Below, in pieces: positions 23,701 to 35,600 of a stretch of 64,000 nucleotides of DNA. The notes below the pieces were generated by a model, which was not told where the DNA came from, did not search any database, and was given only the letters and a program-made list of their open reading frames with translations. Position numbers and translations under genes: made by a program. The stretch's first letter is position 1; each line of letters starts with the position of its first letter. The DNA is from Mesodorylaimus sp. YZB2_4 (Eukaryota; Nematoda; Enoplea; Dorylaimida; Dorylaimidae): contig JASANH010000938.1 of the NCBI GenBank assembly GCA_030248295.1, positions 2,170,001-2,234,000 on the forward strand, read 5' to 3'.

Positions 23701-26700
23701 GGGAACGCCGGTTGCATCGGTGATTGAATTGGCATCAGCGTCGACGGGGGGATCCTGGCAGCACTATCAAGCCCCGAGACGTCAAAGCCAAGTCGAACCG
23801 GAAAGTCTGCGTCAGCGTGTTACAGAGTTGACCAAGACTTTGCCGGCCGAGGACGTGGAATATCAAGACAGCAATGGGTAGGGTCTGCGGGGTTGCTCAG
23901 TGTGTTCGTGTCTTGTGGTGCTGGTCATTTGGGAAAGACTGGGTCTCGATGGTCCGATCGATAGTACGAGTACATTAGAGTGCTAGTTGAACCGGTGGCT
24001 TCTCCATAATGGTGTATTTTGTGGTGAATCCCTCTTTTATTAAGCACGCTGTTTGCCCCGCACTAGTATTGTTGTGTTACGCACTGGTTTGGTTATGTGG
24101 TGCGGGTAGAAGGGACAGTATTCAAGTGGTCATACGTAGATGGGTGATATGTCATTTCCTTTCAGAGTCGTCGACGGACGCGTGCATGCACAGCTATGCT
24201 TTCTTGCTGGCTTAGTGTCTCCCGATGGTGTCGCTTTTGTTCTTGAAATAAAATTGATTTTTAGAGAACGGTTCGCCTGTTTTGCTTTTACTTGGTGGAA
24301 CCGCCTTTCAGTTCATTTTGTTTGTTCAGTGCTTTGTGCTTTTTCAAGCAGCCCTTACTCGTTTTAGTGCTGTCAGTGGAGGACGGGATTTCATGGACAA
24401 GGAATCCTCCCTCGATTCCGCTTCAGACAACGATTACTATCAGGAGCGACCATCCTATCCGTTCTCCATGGTTGAGCAGTTCGCAGAGCAGCTAGCGGAC
24501 CGTCTGCTGACCAAGGCGTTGGCGGAAGTATTCTATCCTGAGATTGCTGACGACGGTGGCTTCGTCAACCCAGCGTTTGGTGCAGACAGCGCAGAGGAAT
24601 CGCCTTTGTCATCATCCGTCAATTGCGAGAATGCGCCAAGGCAAGAAGGAGTGTTTCCTGACTTGAACACCGCAGAAAGATCGCTACCCGACGTCCTTTC
24701 CGAAAATTTTCCGTCACCAGCCAATCAATTTCCTAGTCGACCAGTGTCAAAAACGCCCCTTTCAACCAAGTCGTCGTCGGATTTACTGAGCACGGATAGT
24801 CCGCGCGGATTACCGTTCGATTTGGTCAGTTGCGCTAGTGCGGCTTCGTTCGGTCGCGAAAGCACTGTTGCCCACGCGGACAGTACGGAGTTCAATTTCG
24901 GAAGGAGACCTGGTGAGACCAGGAATCAAGGGAACCAAGACCTTCGCGTCCAGATGGACTTCAATGACGAGGGTGACGACGAAACGGATTCGTATTTTGC
25001 GGATGAAGAGGCAGCCAACAGTGAAAACCCCCGTGGTGGATTCGGAGATGAGAGTAGTTTCCAAGGCGGAGTCAGTGGAATACAGGTAAGCCATCAAAGT
25101 AGCTAAGCCTGGTACCAGGTTGGAGAGTGGCTGATGGTGGAGGCGGGTTTTGACCCTGGGGGTAGTGTAACGTGTAACGTAGGATTTCAGTAGCGTTCGC
25201 TCTTGATCGCCCCTCCTGAACCCGATCCTGATAAAAAGTGGTCGGGATTGAAGGTTGTGGAGATGTGTGAAAAAGGGGAAGAGGAGAGGAAGGGAGTGTT
25301 CCAGAAACTGGGTAAGCTGGAGAAACTTTGGCGGATGATTGATAAATACTGCGCAAAAGAATTTTTGGCTCTACATTTGCTGGCTACTTGGGGTGGGTTG
25401 CAGGTCACCTACAGCGAATTAACAGTGAACAAACCACTCTGAAAATCCCGATCCCGGGCAGGATTGAGCGAGTCCCGATCCTGAACGAACGCTGCTGGGG
25501 GGGACCAAGTTTTTTTCGGTGCGTAGTGTTGCGATAGCATCGCCCGAACCATACCCGTCCCTACTGCCCGTCGAGTCTGATGACACTTGCCTACTTTCAG
25601 TGGGAAGAAGAAGGCTATCCAGCCCTAGTCGACATTCATCAGCACGATTCGACCCGACTCTTCAGCGATGAACCCGGCGAATTCAACGATGTGCCCGTTA
25701 TACCAGTGCTTGTCACGGATGAATCCGCCTTGGATGAAAGAGTGCCTGATCTCGCCCCGTCATCCACCTTGTCGCCCGCTGAGACGAAACGGAAGAGCCA
25801 GGCGGATGGCGAGCAGTCACCGGCCACCGAAAGTGGACCAGACTCGCCCGATACGGAGAGCGCCGATGAAGAGCCTGAATTGGAAGAAGGGACGTCGGGA
25901 ATGGGAGAAAAAATTGGTGGAGATGGACTGGAATGGGAAAGTAAGAATCCATAATCCCATAGATTTTATCTCGAATCCCGCGTGTTCTTGTTTAGATGAC
26001 ACTCCCGTAGTGTCTCCGCAAAAATTGGCTAGTCAGCAATGGGCAGCGGCGGCGGATATGGCTGAAGAACGACGATGGCGAACGGTGACTGTCAACGGGG
26101 CCACTCATCAGATCGATATGGCCGCAGTGGAACCGTACAGACGAGTCATCTCTCATGGAGGTACACTTGTGCCTTCCCCACCATGATAAGCCTGCAATTT
26201 TTCTATTTAAGGCTATTACGGGGAGGGATTGAACGCGATCGCTGTATTCGCTTCTTGCTATTTACCATCACGAAGCGAGCCCGATTACCAGTACCTTATG
26301 GATAACTTATTTCTGTATGAGCTCGCCGTTTTCGACGTTCCAAACTTGTAATGGCCATCTATATTTCAGGTATACTGTAAGCATGTTGGACATGCTCGTG
26401 GCTGACGACTACGTGATTATTTATTTCCAAGGTGGTTCTACCAGCGAACAGATGCCTCCGTTCTCGTGGTTACGAAAATGTTATCATTTGATCGATCGAA
26501 GGTAAGCTCTGATTACTTGCTTTCGGAGTTGACGGTTTCGGGTCAGGTCTCCTCTCGCGCCGGCAATCTTTGCCAGTTTTGCTCAACGCAGTGCGATTAA
26601 TCGATCGATCTGATCATGGAGTTTTGAAACCACTTTGGCAGTGTCTGTAAACCAAGATCCATTGCGCCTAGACACCCGTCGTGCTATGATTTGGCCCGCT

Positions 26701-27449
26701 TGTGACTGAATGGAAGTAGTCGTGGGCAAGCAATGTGGTGGCTAGAGTTAGAGCGAGAGCGCCATGTGCAGCACGTATCTTGGCCTATACGCGTAATGCC
26801 TTTGATTTATTCTTTCTTGTTGCTTTTGTTGCAGGCACGTTAGCCACACTGAAGTTGGCCTAGATAGAAGGTCAGTTTATGCTTTTTGGTTATCTTCAAT
26901 TCATTTTGAGCTAGTCGGACTAGGCATTTTTTGATCTGACGTCACTGTATGTTTTCTCCTTTTTAGACTTAGAAAAAATTTGAAGGCTATTCATCTGGTT
27001 CATCCGACGCTGTGGTTGAAGACAGTCGTGACCATGACAAAACCGTTTATTAGGTAAGAGGATATTGTTTTAGCTTAAACGGGTTTGAGGGCTTATTATT
27101 ATCCGGGTTTTCATTTCAGCTCAAAATTTTCCAAGAAGATATATTTTATACAAGCATTAAACGATTTAGGCAAGATGATTTGTATGGATCAAGTAGAAAT
27201 TCCGGACGAAGTGCTCAAGTAAAGAGGTTTGCCTCGATTTCAATGACTTGGATTTGGAACTGGCACGGTTTCAGGCATGACCACGAACGAGTATTCGCCC
27301 GAACTTACGTCAGTAGCAGTTCGAGCGGAGCAAGACGCACGAGTGGTAACAGGCCTCCTGTTAAGGCCGATGATGACGGGTCGAGCAGACGAACGAGTGC
27401 AGTGACAGCACCGACTGCAACGGCGCGTGTGGATGGTGCGGGAAGTTGA
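17747..27449 (+). CDS. PRUNE2: PRUNE2/BNIPXL-like protein: DHH-DHHA2 phosphoesterase module plus BCH domain, 16 exons, 1546 aa
   Basis: Exons: 17747-17785, 17902-18015, 18430-18579, 20554-20863, 21284-21564, 21619-21964, 22015-22674, 22956-23877, 24368-25085, 25601-25940, 25996-26160, 26212-26314, 26370-26501, 26967-27053, 27120-27218, 27275-27449. Residues 1-413 match the prune family: [15 protein letters not shown] (Asp34/Asp36), [10 protein letters not shown] with the DHH triad at 119-121, [22 protein letters not shown] and a DHHA2 region. These residues bind metal in exopolyphosphatase/phosphodiesterase relatives. Residues about 414-1290 are acidic, Ser/Pro-rich and probably disordered. 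Residues 1294-1490 form a BCH (CRAL-TRIO-like) domain ([46 protein letters not shown]). BCH domains bind Rho-family regulators and other scaffolds. This domain order is that of vertebrate PRUNE2. Intron 3 spans 1974 bp. The TAA inside the last donor (27219) would end a shorter isoform after EVLK. Confidence 0.9.
26835..26870 (+). other. Candidate 36-nt cassette exon in the PRUNE2-like BCH domain
   Basis: A TTGTTGCAG acceptor precedes and GTCAGT follows this 36-base segment inside the 465-bp intron between 26501 and 26967. It is a multiple of three, enters and leaves in the right phase (AG|G ... AG|A) and has no stop. It would insert [12 protein letters not shown] between LIDR and RLRK. Human relatives have no insert there, so the skipped form is probably the default. 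Confidence 0.45.
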
Positions 27450-27997
27450 GCCTGGTATATTTTACCTGTGGTCTTGCTTGGACATTATTGCACGTTTGTT
27501 TTACTTTTGTCCTTATAAAATATGCATTCAAATTGTATCAAATACGTTTTGGCTACAAAGGGCTGTTCGCTTAGGTTAGATATTGCTGCACCTTTTAGAG
27601 TAGGTATGTTTTTGGTTATCCAGGTTCCTTGTTCCATGATAATATTTTTGCCAAATGTTCTTCGCTCCAGCCTGGACTATTGGTCACACAGGACTTATTT
27701 TTGTGTCAGAAAGGTTGTATTCTGAAGTTATTGCTTTCTGATGTATTTATCGCTCGTGTAGGAACTACCGGTGTTTGGTCTTGTGTTTGCTAGGAGATTA
27801 CTCAGGCCGGCTGTGAGTAAGTGGCTTGGAAGGGCGACCGTGAAGTGTATAGTGAAGTGAGTATGACTGGCCGAGATTAGGAGCGATAAGGAGGCTAGCC
27901 TACGGGAACTTGTCTAAGCATTCGAACTGGCCTAGAATCTTATCGGCGCTAGTCCAGCAAAAGTAGTTGATGGAGAGCAGGCTGCGTGCTATTCGAT

Positions 27998-28678
27998 ATG
28001 AGCAACTTGACACTCGTGTGCATGCTTCTCTGGCAGTGCCTCGCAATTGGCCTGTGCCACATGCCGAGCCTGTGGCCCAATGCGACTGTGTCCTATTCGA
28101 TCAGTGATGGCCTGGATGGCAAAGAGCGTCAGGTGGTGATTGAAGCAATGCAGGCTGTGCAGGAGGTCAGCTGCATTCGATTTGTGTCAGCTGCCAGTGA
28201 CCAGCCTCGCGTTCATGTTCAATCGGCCGATGTGGGTGGCGGGTGTTGGAGTTCGGCAACTGGTTATTCGATTCACACTCAGACACTGACCCTGGAATCT
28301 GGACTGTGCTTCGATCGAGCCGTCATACTGCACGAACTGATGCACGTGCTTGGATTCCTGCACGAGCACAACAGGCCCGATCGCGATGACCACGTCTTGA
28401 TCATATGGGAGCGAATCAGAGAAGATAAGCGATACGCTTTCGAGAGGAGAGACTGGTCCGATGGCTACACGCCCGATCGATTGGCCCCGTACGACCACCA
28501 AAGCATAATGCACTATTCCGAGTACGCGTTCACGACGGGGGTGTCGAAGGAAAACTCCATGTTACAGCCGACCATGATTTCGAAAAGGGGTCTTCGCCTT
28601 GGTGCAGCGAAGTCGCTGAGTCGGTGGGACGTATATCGGTTGAACATGGCTTACAACTGCGAGAAGCATCCTCGATGA
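27998..28678 (+). CDS. Astacin-family zinc metalloprotease, single exon, 226 aa
   Basis: A probable signal peptide (MSNLTLVCMLLWQCLAIGLC) is followed at once by the catalytic domain (LWPNATVSYSI). The zinc-binding motif HELMHVLGFLHEHNRPDRD is complete with its three His and catalytic Glu, and the Met-turn SIMHYSEYAF supplies the Tyr ligand. Four Cys lie at the positions of the two conserved astacin disulfides. There is no recognisable propeptide with the usual Cys or Asp switch and no EGF, CUB or ShK tail, so this is a minimal secreted astacin. In nematodes such enzymes digest food or process cuticle and extracellular matrix. An in-frame GTG exists 12 bases upstream; the ATG is preferred. Confidence 0.93.
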   Translation: MSNLTLVCMLLWQCLAIGLCHMPSLWPNATVSYSISDGLDGKERQVVIEAMQAVQEVSCIRFVSAASDQPRVHVQSADVGGGCWSSATGYSIHTQTLTLESGLCFDRAVILHELMHVLGFLHEHNRPDRDDHVLIIWERIREDKRYAFERRDWSDGYTPDRLAPYDHQSIMHYSEYAFTTGVSKENSMLQPTMISKRGLRLGAAKSLSRWDVYRLNMAYNCEKHPR

Positions 28679-31600
28679 GAGAATGTGATCACAAGTTTGT
28701 GTAACTTGGGGGAACAGCACAGAAGTTAGAGCTCGCCGACTCTACATACCCCAGTCATACAAATTTGGGTTCTCGTACAAGATTGATTCGATGTTTGCTC
28801 AGTCTGCAAAAAGTGTACTTCCGCCAGTGATACGATAAAGAATACTCGCATGTTAGGACGATGTGGCAGGCCTTCAAACGGTCAAAAGCAGTAGCCGCGG
28901 TGAAACAACCCATCCAACCGCATTTTGAGCGAGGCGGTCCTAACCCTTACTTCACTTTTACAGTTCCCCAAGCCTTGGGCTCGAGGTCAATTCTCATTCC
29001 AGTCCCCAGGACATGCAAGGGGCATATGCACAGGAAGAATATAGAGAGCACGAGTAAAGCGGCATTTGCTGCCTGATGGCGGAGGGAATTCCCTTCTGGC
29101 CCTGGCACGTGTGCCACGTACTCGTCCGCGTATCAGTGCTAACATACCTAGCTCCCTGCTATATTGAATAATGCCCCTTCTGGTTGGATTATGATTATTC
29201 TAATCCACTTTCCACGTAACACTCTCCTTTGGCTCACGCTGACGCCCATCTTCTGATCTTGACTTCGCCTTGTACCTGCTACCTTTAGGTCTCATATGCC
29301 TCGCCGGCATGACAATCCATCATCCATTCATTGCACCTATGCATAAAACATGATTCTAATTGCCACATAGGATCTCTAAGCTGCAAGGTAAACACATACC
29401 CATTACCCCATAGCTCTTAGGCTTACTCGTCTGATGTGTGCTCTAGCTAGGAAAACAGGAGACCGCGACAATGCAGCTTCGCTAAGCGAACCTTCCCAAC
29501 ATAGTCGGCCACATTCATCTCATGATAGGAAACGGAAAAGGTTTTTGTCAAAGGCGGTAAGTAACAAATTTTAAATGCTGTGCGGCCTGCTAGTTCTCGA
29601 TGTAATTCTCGACTTGGGATCGTATCGAACTCTTCGATTTCCAAAATTGTAATTTTTATGATATTCCATTGACGTGTAAACGGCGATGGGGAGTGCTTTT
29701 CAAAATAATGTCTGCTCAAGATGGTCGTAAAGTTTTTTCTATCCGCTCTGGAAAAATAGATTATGGTTGAACGGAAGTTCTGGTCTAGCTTGCATGTCAC
29801 TGGTTCCTATCTGACCTTCACTTCCTTCGTTTTTGTCAGTTTTGGCATTCATGCCAAGGCGATAAAACTGCATAGAATCATCAAGTACTTATTCCGGGGC
29901 CCTCAAGCCATTTATCGTCCCTGCTTATAAGGTCTCGGTCCTGACTCGTCAAAGGTCCTACGATGAGTCCTAACGATCAGATGTGGGCGGTCCACTTTTC
30001 TCTTGCTGCTCAGCCTCGATAAGGGGATTTGGAATGCCGATGACTAATTTGGACTTGCCTAGCAATGAAGCACGGCCATAAAATTGGCAACGAGCATTCA
30101 TAGAGAAGCCTCGAATCTCAGATTTTCTCAGCATCGAATCGAGGGTAAGGTCTAAATTGGCCAGGTTTGTTGAGTAGATCGATACCTGCTATTGCTTTTG
30201 TCGTATCTGCATGCTCGTTGCAGGGGGATGGTCCATTAATTACGCTTTGAACTCGTGCGCCGGCGCTTTTTTCTAAGACAGTTTGCCACCCACGTATGGC
30301 GCGTGCGTTCGGATATAATGATGGTGCGTGTATGATGACGACAGCCGTCCAGTCCACCATTGGTCGTGCGAGTGTGCATTGGACAATCGAATCTAGTCGA
30401 GACCTTACTTCTTTCGAACACGGCTTATTGAACTTTAGCAGTTTATGTTCGCTTGGGTTGCCTAGGCGTTAGTATCTCGCAGCTGTCTTGGCATCAATGC
30501 GTGTCCGCCGGGTTACCAAGTACGGCATCATCTTTCCTCTCCACCAACGCACCCTCATTGTAATAAAGGCCAGTATGGATTAGATAAATAATGTGACGTA
30601 TTGATCGCCATTATCGAGTTGCTCCAACGATTTGGTTAATGGCACTGAACAGGATCATTCCTCGTCCGCCGGGCTTTCTTTTCGCACTCGGAATTAGGAG
30701 ACGGGCTCGAACTGTACGATTAAGGCGGCTGTAAATCCATGGTTCGAACCCTCCTGGTGCACATATTCCAAAGCCCTATCTACAAGGACGCATGGAAGGG
30801 TGATGTGGGGAGTGGCATAGTTAAGAGGGATGAGTGAACAGAATAGCTGCCTGCCCGTCCGTTGCAGCCCGTCGAAGATAGCCGTCGACACGTGTGGCTG
30901 GCCACGTCTTATCGATCTGTCGTGACTACAATGTTCGGAGAAGAGGCGGAGTACAGTTGAGCACGTACAAGAATAGTGCTATTTGTTGGCAGCTAGTGAA
31001 CAAAGTGGCACCTGTTGGACCTGGTTTCCGCTACCCGTCGTGTTTTTTAGTTGGTTCAGTCAGGCGGAGTTGGCGGTTGCAGGGCAGCGGAATGGCTTTT
31101 CAAGGGTACAATTTGCGATCGAGTGGTTGAGGGATTGCAGCAGGGGAGGGAGCTGCGCGGGTTAGTTCGAGACGCGGCCGCGCTCGGCGAGCAATCTTTC
31201 ATCGTCGTCAGGCCGCAGTCGTGTCCGTAGTTATCATAGGGACGAGGGGCCCGTAGTAACAGCACCAACAACCCTGGAAGACGGCGCCGATCGAGGAAGC
31301 CGTCTGTGGCCGGCAACGTAACGGGAAAGAGCTTTTACTCGATCCGCCCATGGGAACCAGCTGCAGCAGTTGGCGAAAAGGCCTTCTCGCACTGGTTTAA
31401 AAGTTGGCTAATAATGCTTATTCCGGCGCTATTACTCAAAATGAGGCGGCACCTGATATCGCCTCTGTCTGCTGTGTTTTCAGACCCTGCCACCGTTTTA
31501 TAGCGGCTGAAGGAAATTGGTTTTATGCGTCAATTAACCGCCGTCTTAAGCCTCTGACGAGGGCAAAAATTAGCCCATTACATCGCAGTAACGACATGCT

Positions 31601-32698
31601 CTCGGCATGGCAAGCGTCCGAAGCCTACAGCTTCCTGGTTCCACAATGGCTGGTAGTAGAATCTTCTATGTCTCTCACTCGCGTCTGTCGATGGCCTTTC
31701 TTCCATCAGCGTGACTCACTTTCTGCCATTTTTTATTCGAATCAGGACTTTGCGTGTTCAGTCAGCTGTTTTCTTGTCAATAAGTCACCTGAAGGTCGCG
31801 TGAGGAAAAGAGCCCTTCGTGGATTTTGGTCCGTCAGTGCTAAAGAGTGAAAAAGCTTCTAGCTGCTCGCTTTCTCTTCCGCTCCTATCGCCTACGAGAT
31901 TAGTTGGAGAATCGTGTTTACGTTGACCGTCCTAGTCTGATTTCGCTTTTTCTACACTTGGATAATTACATTTTTTAAAGACTCGGAATGTTTGAGTCTT
32001 CTTGGAATCATTCATTGCAAGGCTGGCTGATTCCATCTGTGGGTGGGATGGCCGGGAGCTAAGCACGAACTTATACGAGCCATGTTCGTTATCGAGAGGA
32101 AGCTTCGCCAAAGGCTTTTCTCTGATTTAACAAAGCCTACGAGTAGCGGAACATCCGTTTTCTTAAAATGGCGACTCGACACTGCCGACTGACAAGTCGG
32201 CTATCCTTGCTGAAATATTTGTTTCTAGTTTCGTGATAAAAAGTGTCTCTTTTTTAGAGAGTTTCGTCGATGAAGGATAGCCGTCAGAACAGAAAACAGT
32301 ACTCCACGACTCTATCATTCTTTGGAAAGCTCGCTTTTGAGGTTAACTAGTAACGATTGAGATAAAATTTATACGGCTTCCCATTATTCATGCTCAAGTA
32401 ACGAGTGGATTTATGTTGGCAGTATGTGATAAGGATTTAACGAGCTTGATCAAGAAAACACGATTCTCATAGAGACCACCTCGATTCCTATTTGATGTTT
32501 TGGTGGTCGTAATTGCCTTGCTCTCCGCGAAACACTGACTGCACTGGTGTGCTTACGACTAGTGATAAGGAAGGGCGAACTCGGGTTGCTGATTGAAACG
32601 GCACCATATCGGCTGGTGTTTGCGGCGACGGGTGGGGGGCGGAGGTACCTCCATGACACCGTTGTCGAAGTCGCCATTGGCGGCTGATTCTGCACCAA
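28679..32698. other. 4-kb intergenic / Kv2 5' flank, no supported gene
   Basis: The frames at 28861-29076 (+), 29447-29800 (-) and 31404-31850 (+) show no domain, splice pattern or biased composition I can support. Part of this stretch may be 5' UTR or regulatory DNA of the potassium channel gene. Confidence 0.35.
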
Positions 32699-35600
32699 AT
32701 GATATCTGTGACATCAACCATTTATACGACCCCGTCTGGCGCCATAGCCGCCGCCGACACGGCTCCTTCTGGCACTGGTCTCACGAACATGTTCAATCAA
32801 GCTGCCGTGCCCGATCCCAAGACCATTGCCCGCAACGTGGCCACAAATAGACGAGTCGTGCTCGATGTGGGAGGAGAAAGACACCAAGTCATGTGGGCCA
32901 CTTTACAAAGGGTGCCGCACAGCCGACTGGGCAAACTCAGAGAAGCCACGACTCACGAAGCTATCCTACAATTGTGCGACGACTACGACTTGACCGAAAA
33001 CATGTACTTTTTCGATCGCCATCCTCGATCATTCGGCGTTGTACTGAACTTTTATCGGACTGGCAAACTTCACTTGGTTGACGTAAGTGACACTTTTAGA
33101 AAAACCAAATCCATTTCCTCCATAATTCCGTTTCTGAAAACCGAGCTGAGCGCGTGGGAAGTGAGAGGCTTTCAAGTCTGCATTCTTCAGGACATATGCG
33201 TGTTGGCACTGTCGGAGGATCTGGAGTATTGGGGTATCGATGAGCTGTACATGGAGCCTTGTTGCCAGCATCGGTTTTACCAACGTAAAGAAGCCGTGCA
33301 GGAAGAAATGAGGTAACCAATCTACTAGCGCCTCCTTGACAAAAGCAAAATGCTTTAGTGCACGTTTTTCACTTTTCTTTCAGAAAAGAGTACGAATCTT
33401 TGCGACAACGGGTCGACGAGGAGCAGTTCGGAGAGGGTCGATGCGCGAGCATTAGACAACGAGCTTGGGACATGTTGGAAAAGCCTCAAACGTCAAAACC
33501 TGCGAGGGTAGGAAAACCGTTTGCATACAAACTAGGAAGACTAAGATTTTTGTGTAACTTTCAAGAAAATTGGTTTCTCATGAACATGATGGACTGTTGT
33601 CCCAGCCTGGGATATGGATTCTAAAGGGCGATGCCTTGATTTGCGAGTTCTAGTCATCTCTTGCGTCGGGAATCGCTCGCCCGGTGAAGCTACTTTGGCA
33701 TGCAGATCCCCATTGGCTCTCCCATGACACGCGTCTGGCCCCGCATGGCTCACCAGTCCAACAGCAAGTTACGCCGTTCCATTTCAGGCCATAGCAATAA
33801 TTTCAATGTTCTTCATCGTCGTGTCCACTTTGGCCTTAACTTTGAATACCATACCCGGCATAGCTGGTGAGCCAGAATGGATCAACGTGACGCGTAACAA
33901 CTTCAGCGAACTGGAGAAGTCCGAACAAAACGTGGACAACAAATATCTGAACTACGTGGAAATGGTTTGCATCGCCTGGTATGCACATCGCTTAACTTGA
34001 CCCTGCAGTGTGCAGTGCCATTTCTGGTTTAGGTTCACTTTCGAGTATATCGCTCGATTTTGGGCATCACCCAACAAATGGAAATTTTTTAAAGGACCAC
34101 TCAACATTATCGATTTGTTAGTTATTTTGCCTTTTTATATTTCCTTATTCTTGGAGAGCAATAGTAAGTGTCCCTGGTCATCGTTAACTGGCGTGTACGC
34201 GATCTCTCGCGGCTGCTTCGCCTTTCGCACCTGCCATGACTTCGCTTACAATAAGGCACGTATTCCAGGCAGTACGGGCCAATTCCAAGACGTTCGACGG
34301 GTGGTTCAAGTATTTCGAATCATGCGAGTCTTACGAATCCTGAAACTGGCCAGACACTCCACCGGCCTTCAGTCACTGGGATTCACTTTGCGTAACAGCT
34401 ATCGAGAATTAGGTCTGCTTATGCTCTTCTTGGCCATCGGAGTGATGATGTTCAGTAGCCTCGTATATTTCGCCGAAAAGGACCAGCACAATACGAACTT
34501 TACAAGTATTCCAGCCACATTTTGGTAAAAACTTTTTTATTTCTGGTTTCACGGCACTAACTTGGCCTTTTCATTTTTAAACAGGTGGGCCAGCATCACA
34601 ATGACGTAAGCAGTTTTTTTAATTTTCCTGGGTTGGGCCCACTGCTGCTAAAGTATCCCCATGGGACTTCCAGCCCTTTTGCCCATGGCCGGGCCAGCAG
34701 TCATGATGATAAGCGAGGCCGTGAGGTGACCTCTCACGGCAGCTTCCCTCTGACGTCCACTAGGAGCATCTCCGCCGAGGGCATCCTGCGCCAGCACCAA
34801 AGCCCCAGGATGACGGATGAGCGAGAAGAGAGGTTCAAGGACCAATTTCCTGATTCTCTACTCGTTCGGCGTTGACCACATGACGGTACTGGGTAAGTTG
34901 CCCAGATCCAGGTGTGCAGCCAGCGACGAACTTATTAAATCCGAGGACCAGTTCCGACCCTGAGAACGGGCTTACTAAACTGCCGTCCTCAGCCCAGAGT
35001 AGAACTGCGGCCTCCCGGTCAGGGATGTGGGACCAACGGCTACCAACCTGAGCCACCGCGGCTCCCTGACGTAAGAAGAGACTCCCTGACTTGCACGTGG
35101 TATAGAAGATTACTTTTTAGGACTGTCGGATACGGAGACATGTAAGAGATACCATCCTTCTCGGCAGCACATGTAACAGTGCTATAACTCGTTGCATTCA
35201 GGTACCCCCGTTCTATTCCTGGCAAGATCATCGGAGCCATGTGCTGCATCTGCGGCGTTCTCGTTATCGCATTACCCATTCCGATTATTGTCAATAATTT
35301 TGCGGAATTCTACAAAAATCAAATGAGACGCGAAAAGGCGCTAAAGCGACGCGAGGCAATGGAGAAAGCCAGAGCGCAAGGAAGTTTGTTATCCATGCAC
35401 GAAATCAATTTACGAGACACCTTCGCCCGCAATCTCTACATGTTCGACTCCCGAGCAGATGCCATTCGACGTCGCCGCTCGAGTGCGCTTAGCGGATTCG
35501 CCGTTACTGGCGAAGGGCAAGCCGTGGCAACATCGCCCCTAGCCCTAGCCACGAACCTGGATGACTACACTCTGGCACTGCCAGAACCGTCCATGGTGGC

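Noticed and set aside
24265-24367. Acceptor at 24264 as the start of PRUNE2 exon 9
   Set aside because: It would run into a stop at 24367 in the phase set by exon 8; the acceptor ending at 24367 restores the frame.
29447-29800. 117-residue minus-strand frame
   Set aside because: No recognisable motif, splice pattern or promoter; could be chance.
30694-30780. A GGTTCGAACCC B-box-like match with a nearby TGTAAATCC, resembling part of a tRNA
   Set aside because: No matching acceptor stem, D arm or A box could be drawn on either strand.
31404-31850. 148-residue open frame upstream of the Kv2 gene
   Set aside because: No domain, no ATG at the frame start, and composition like random sequence; possibly 5' UTR.
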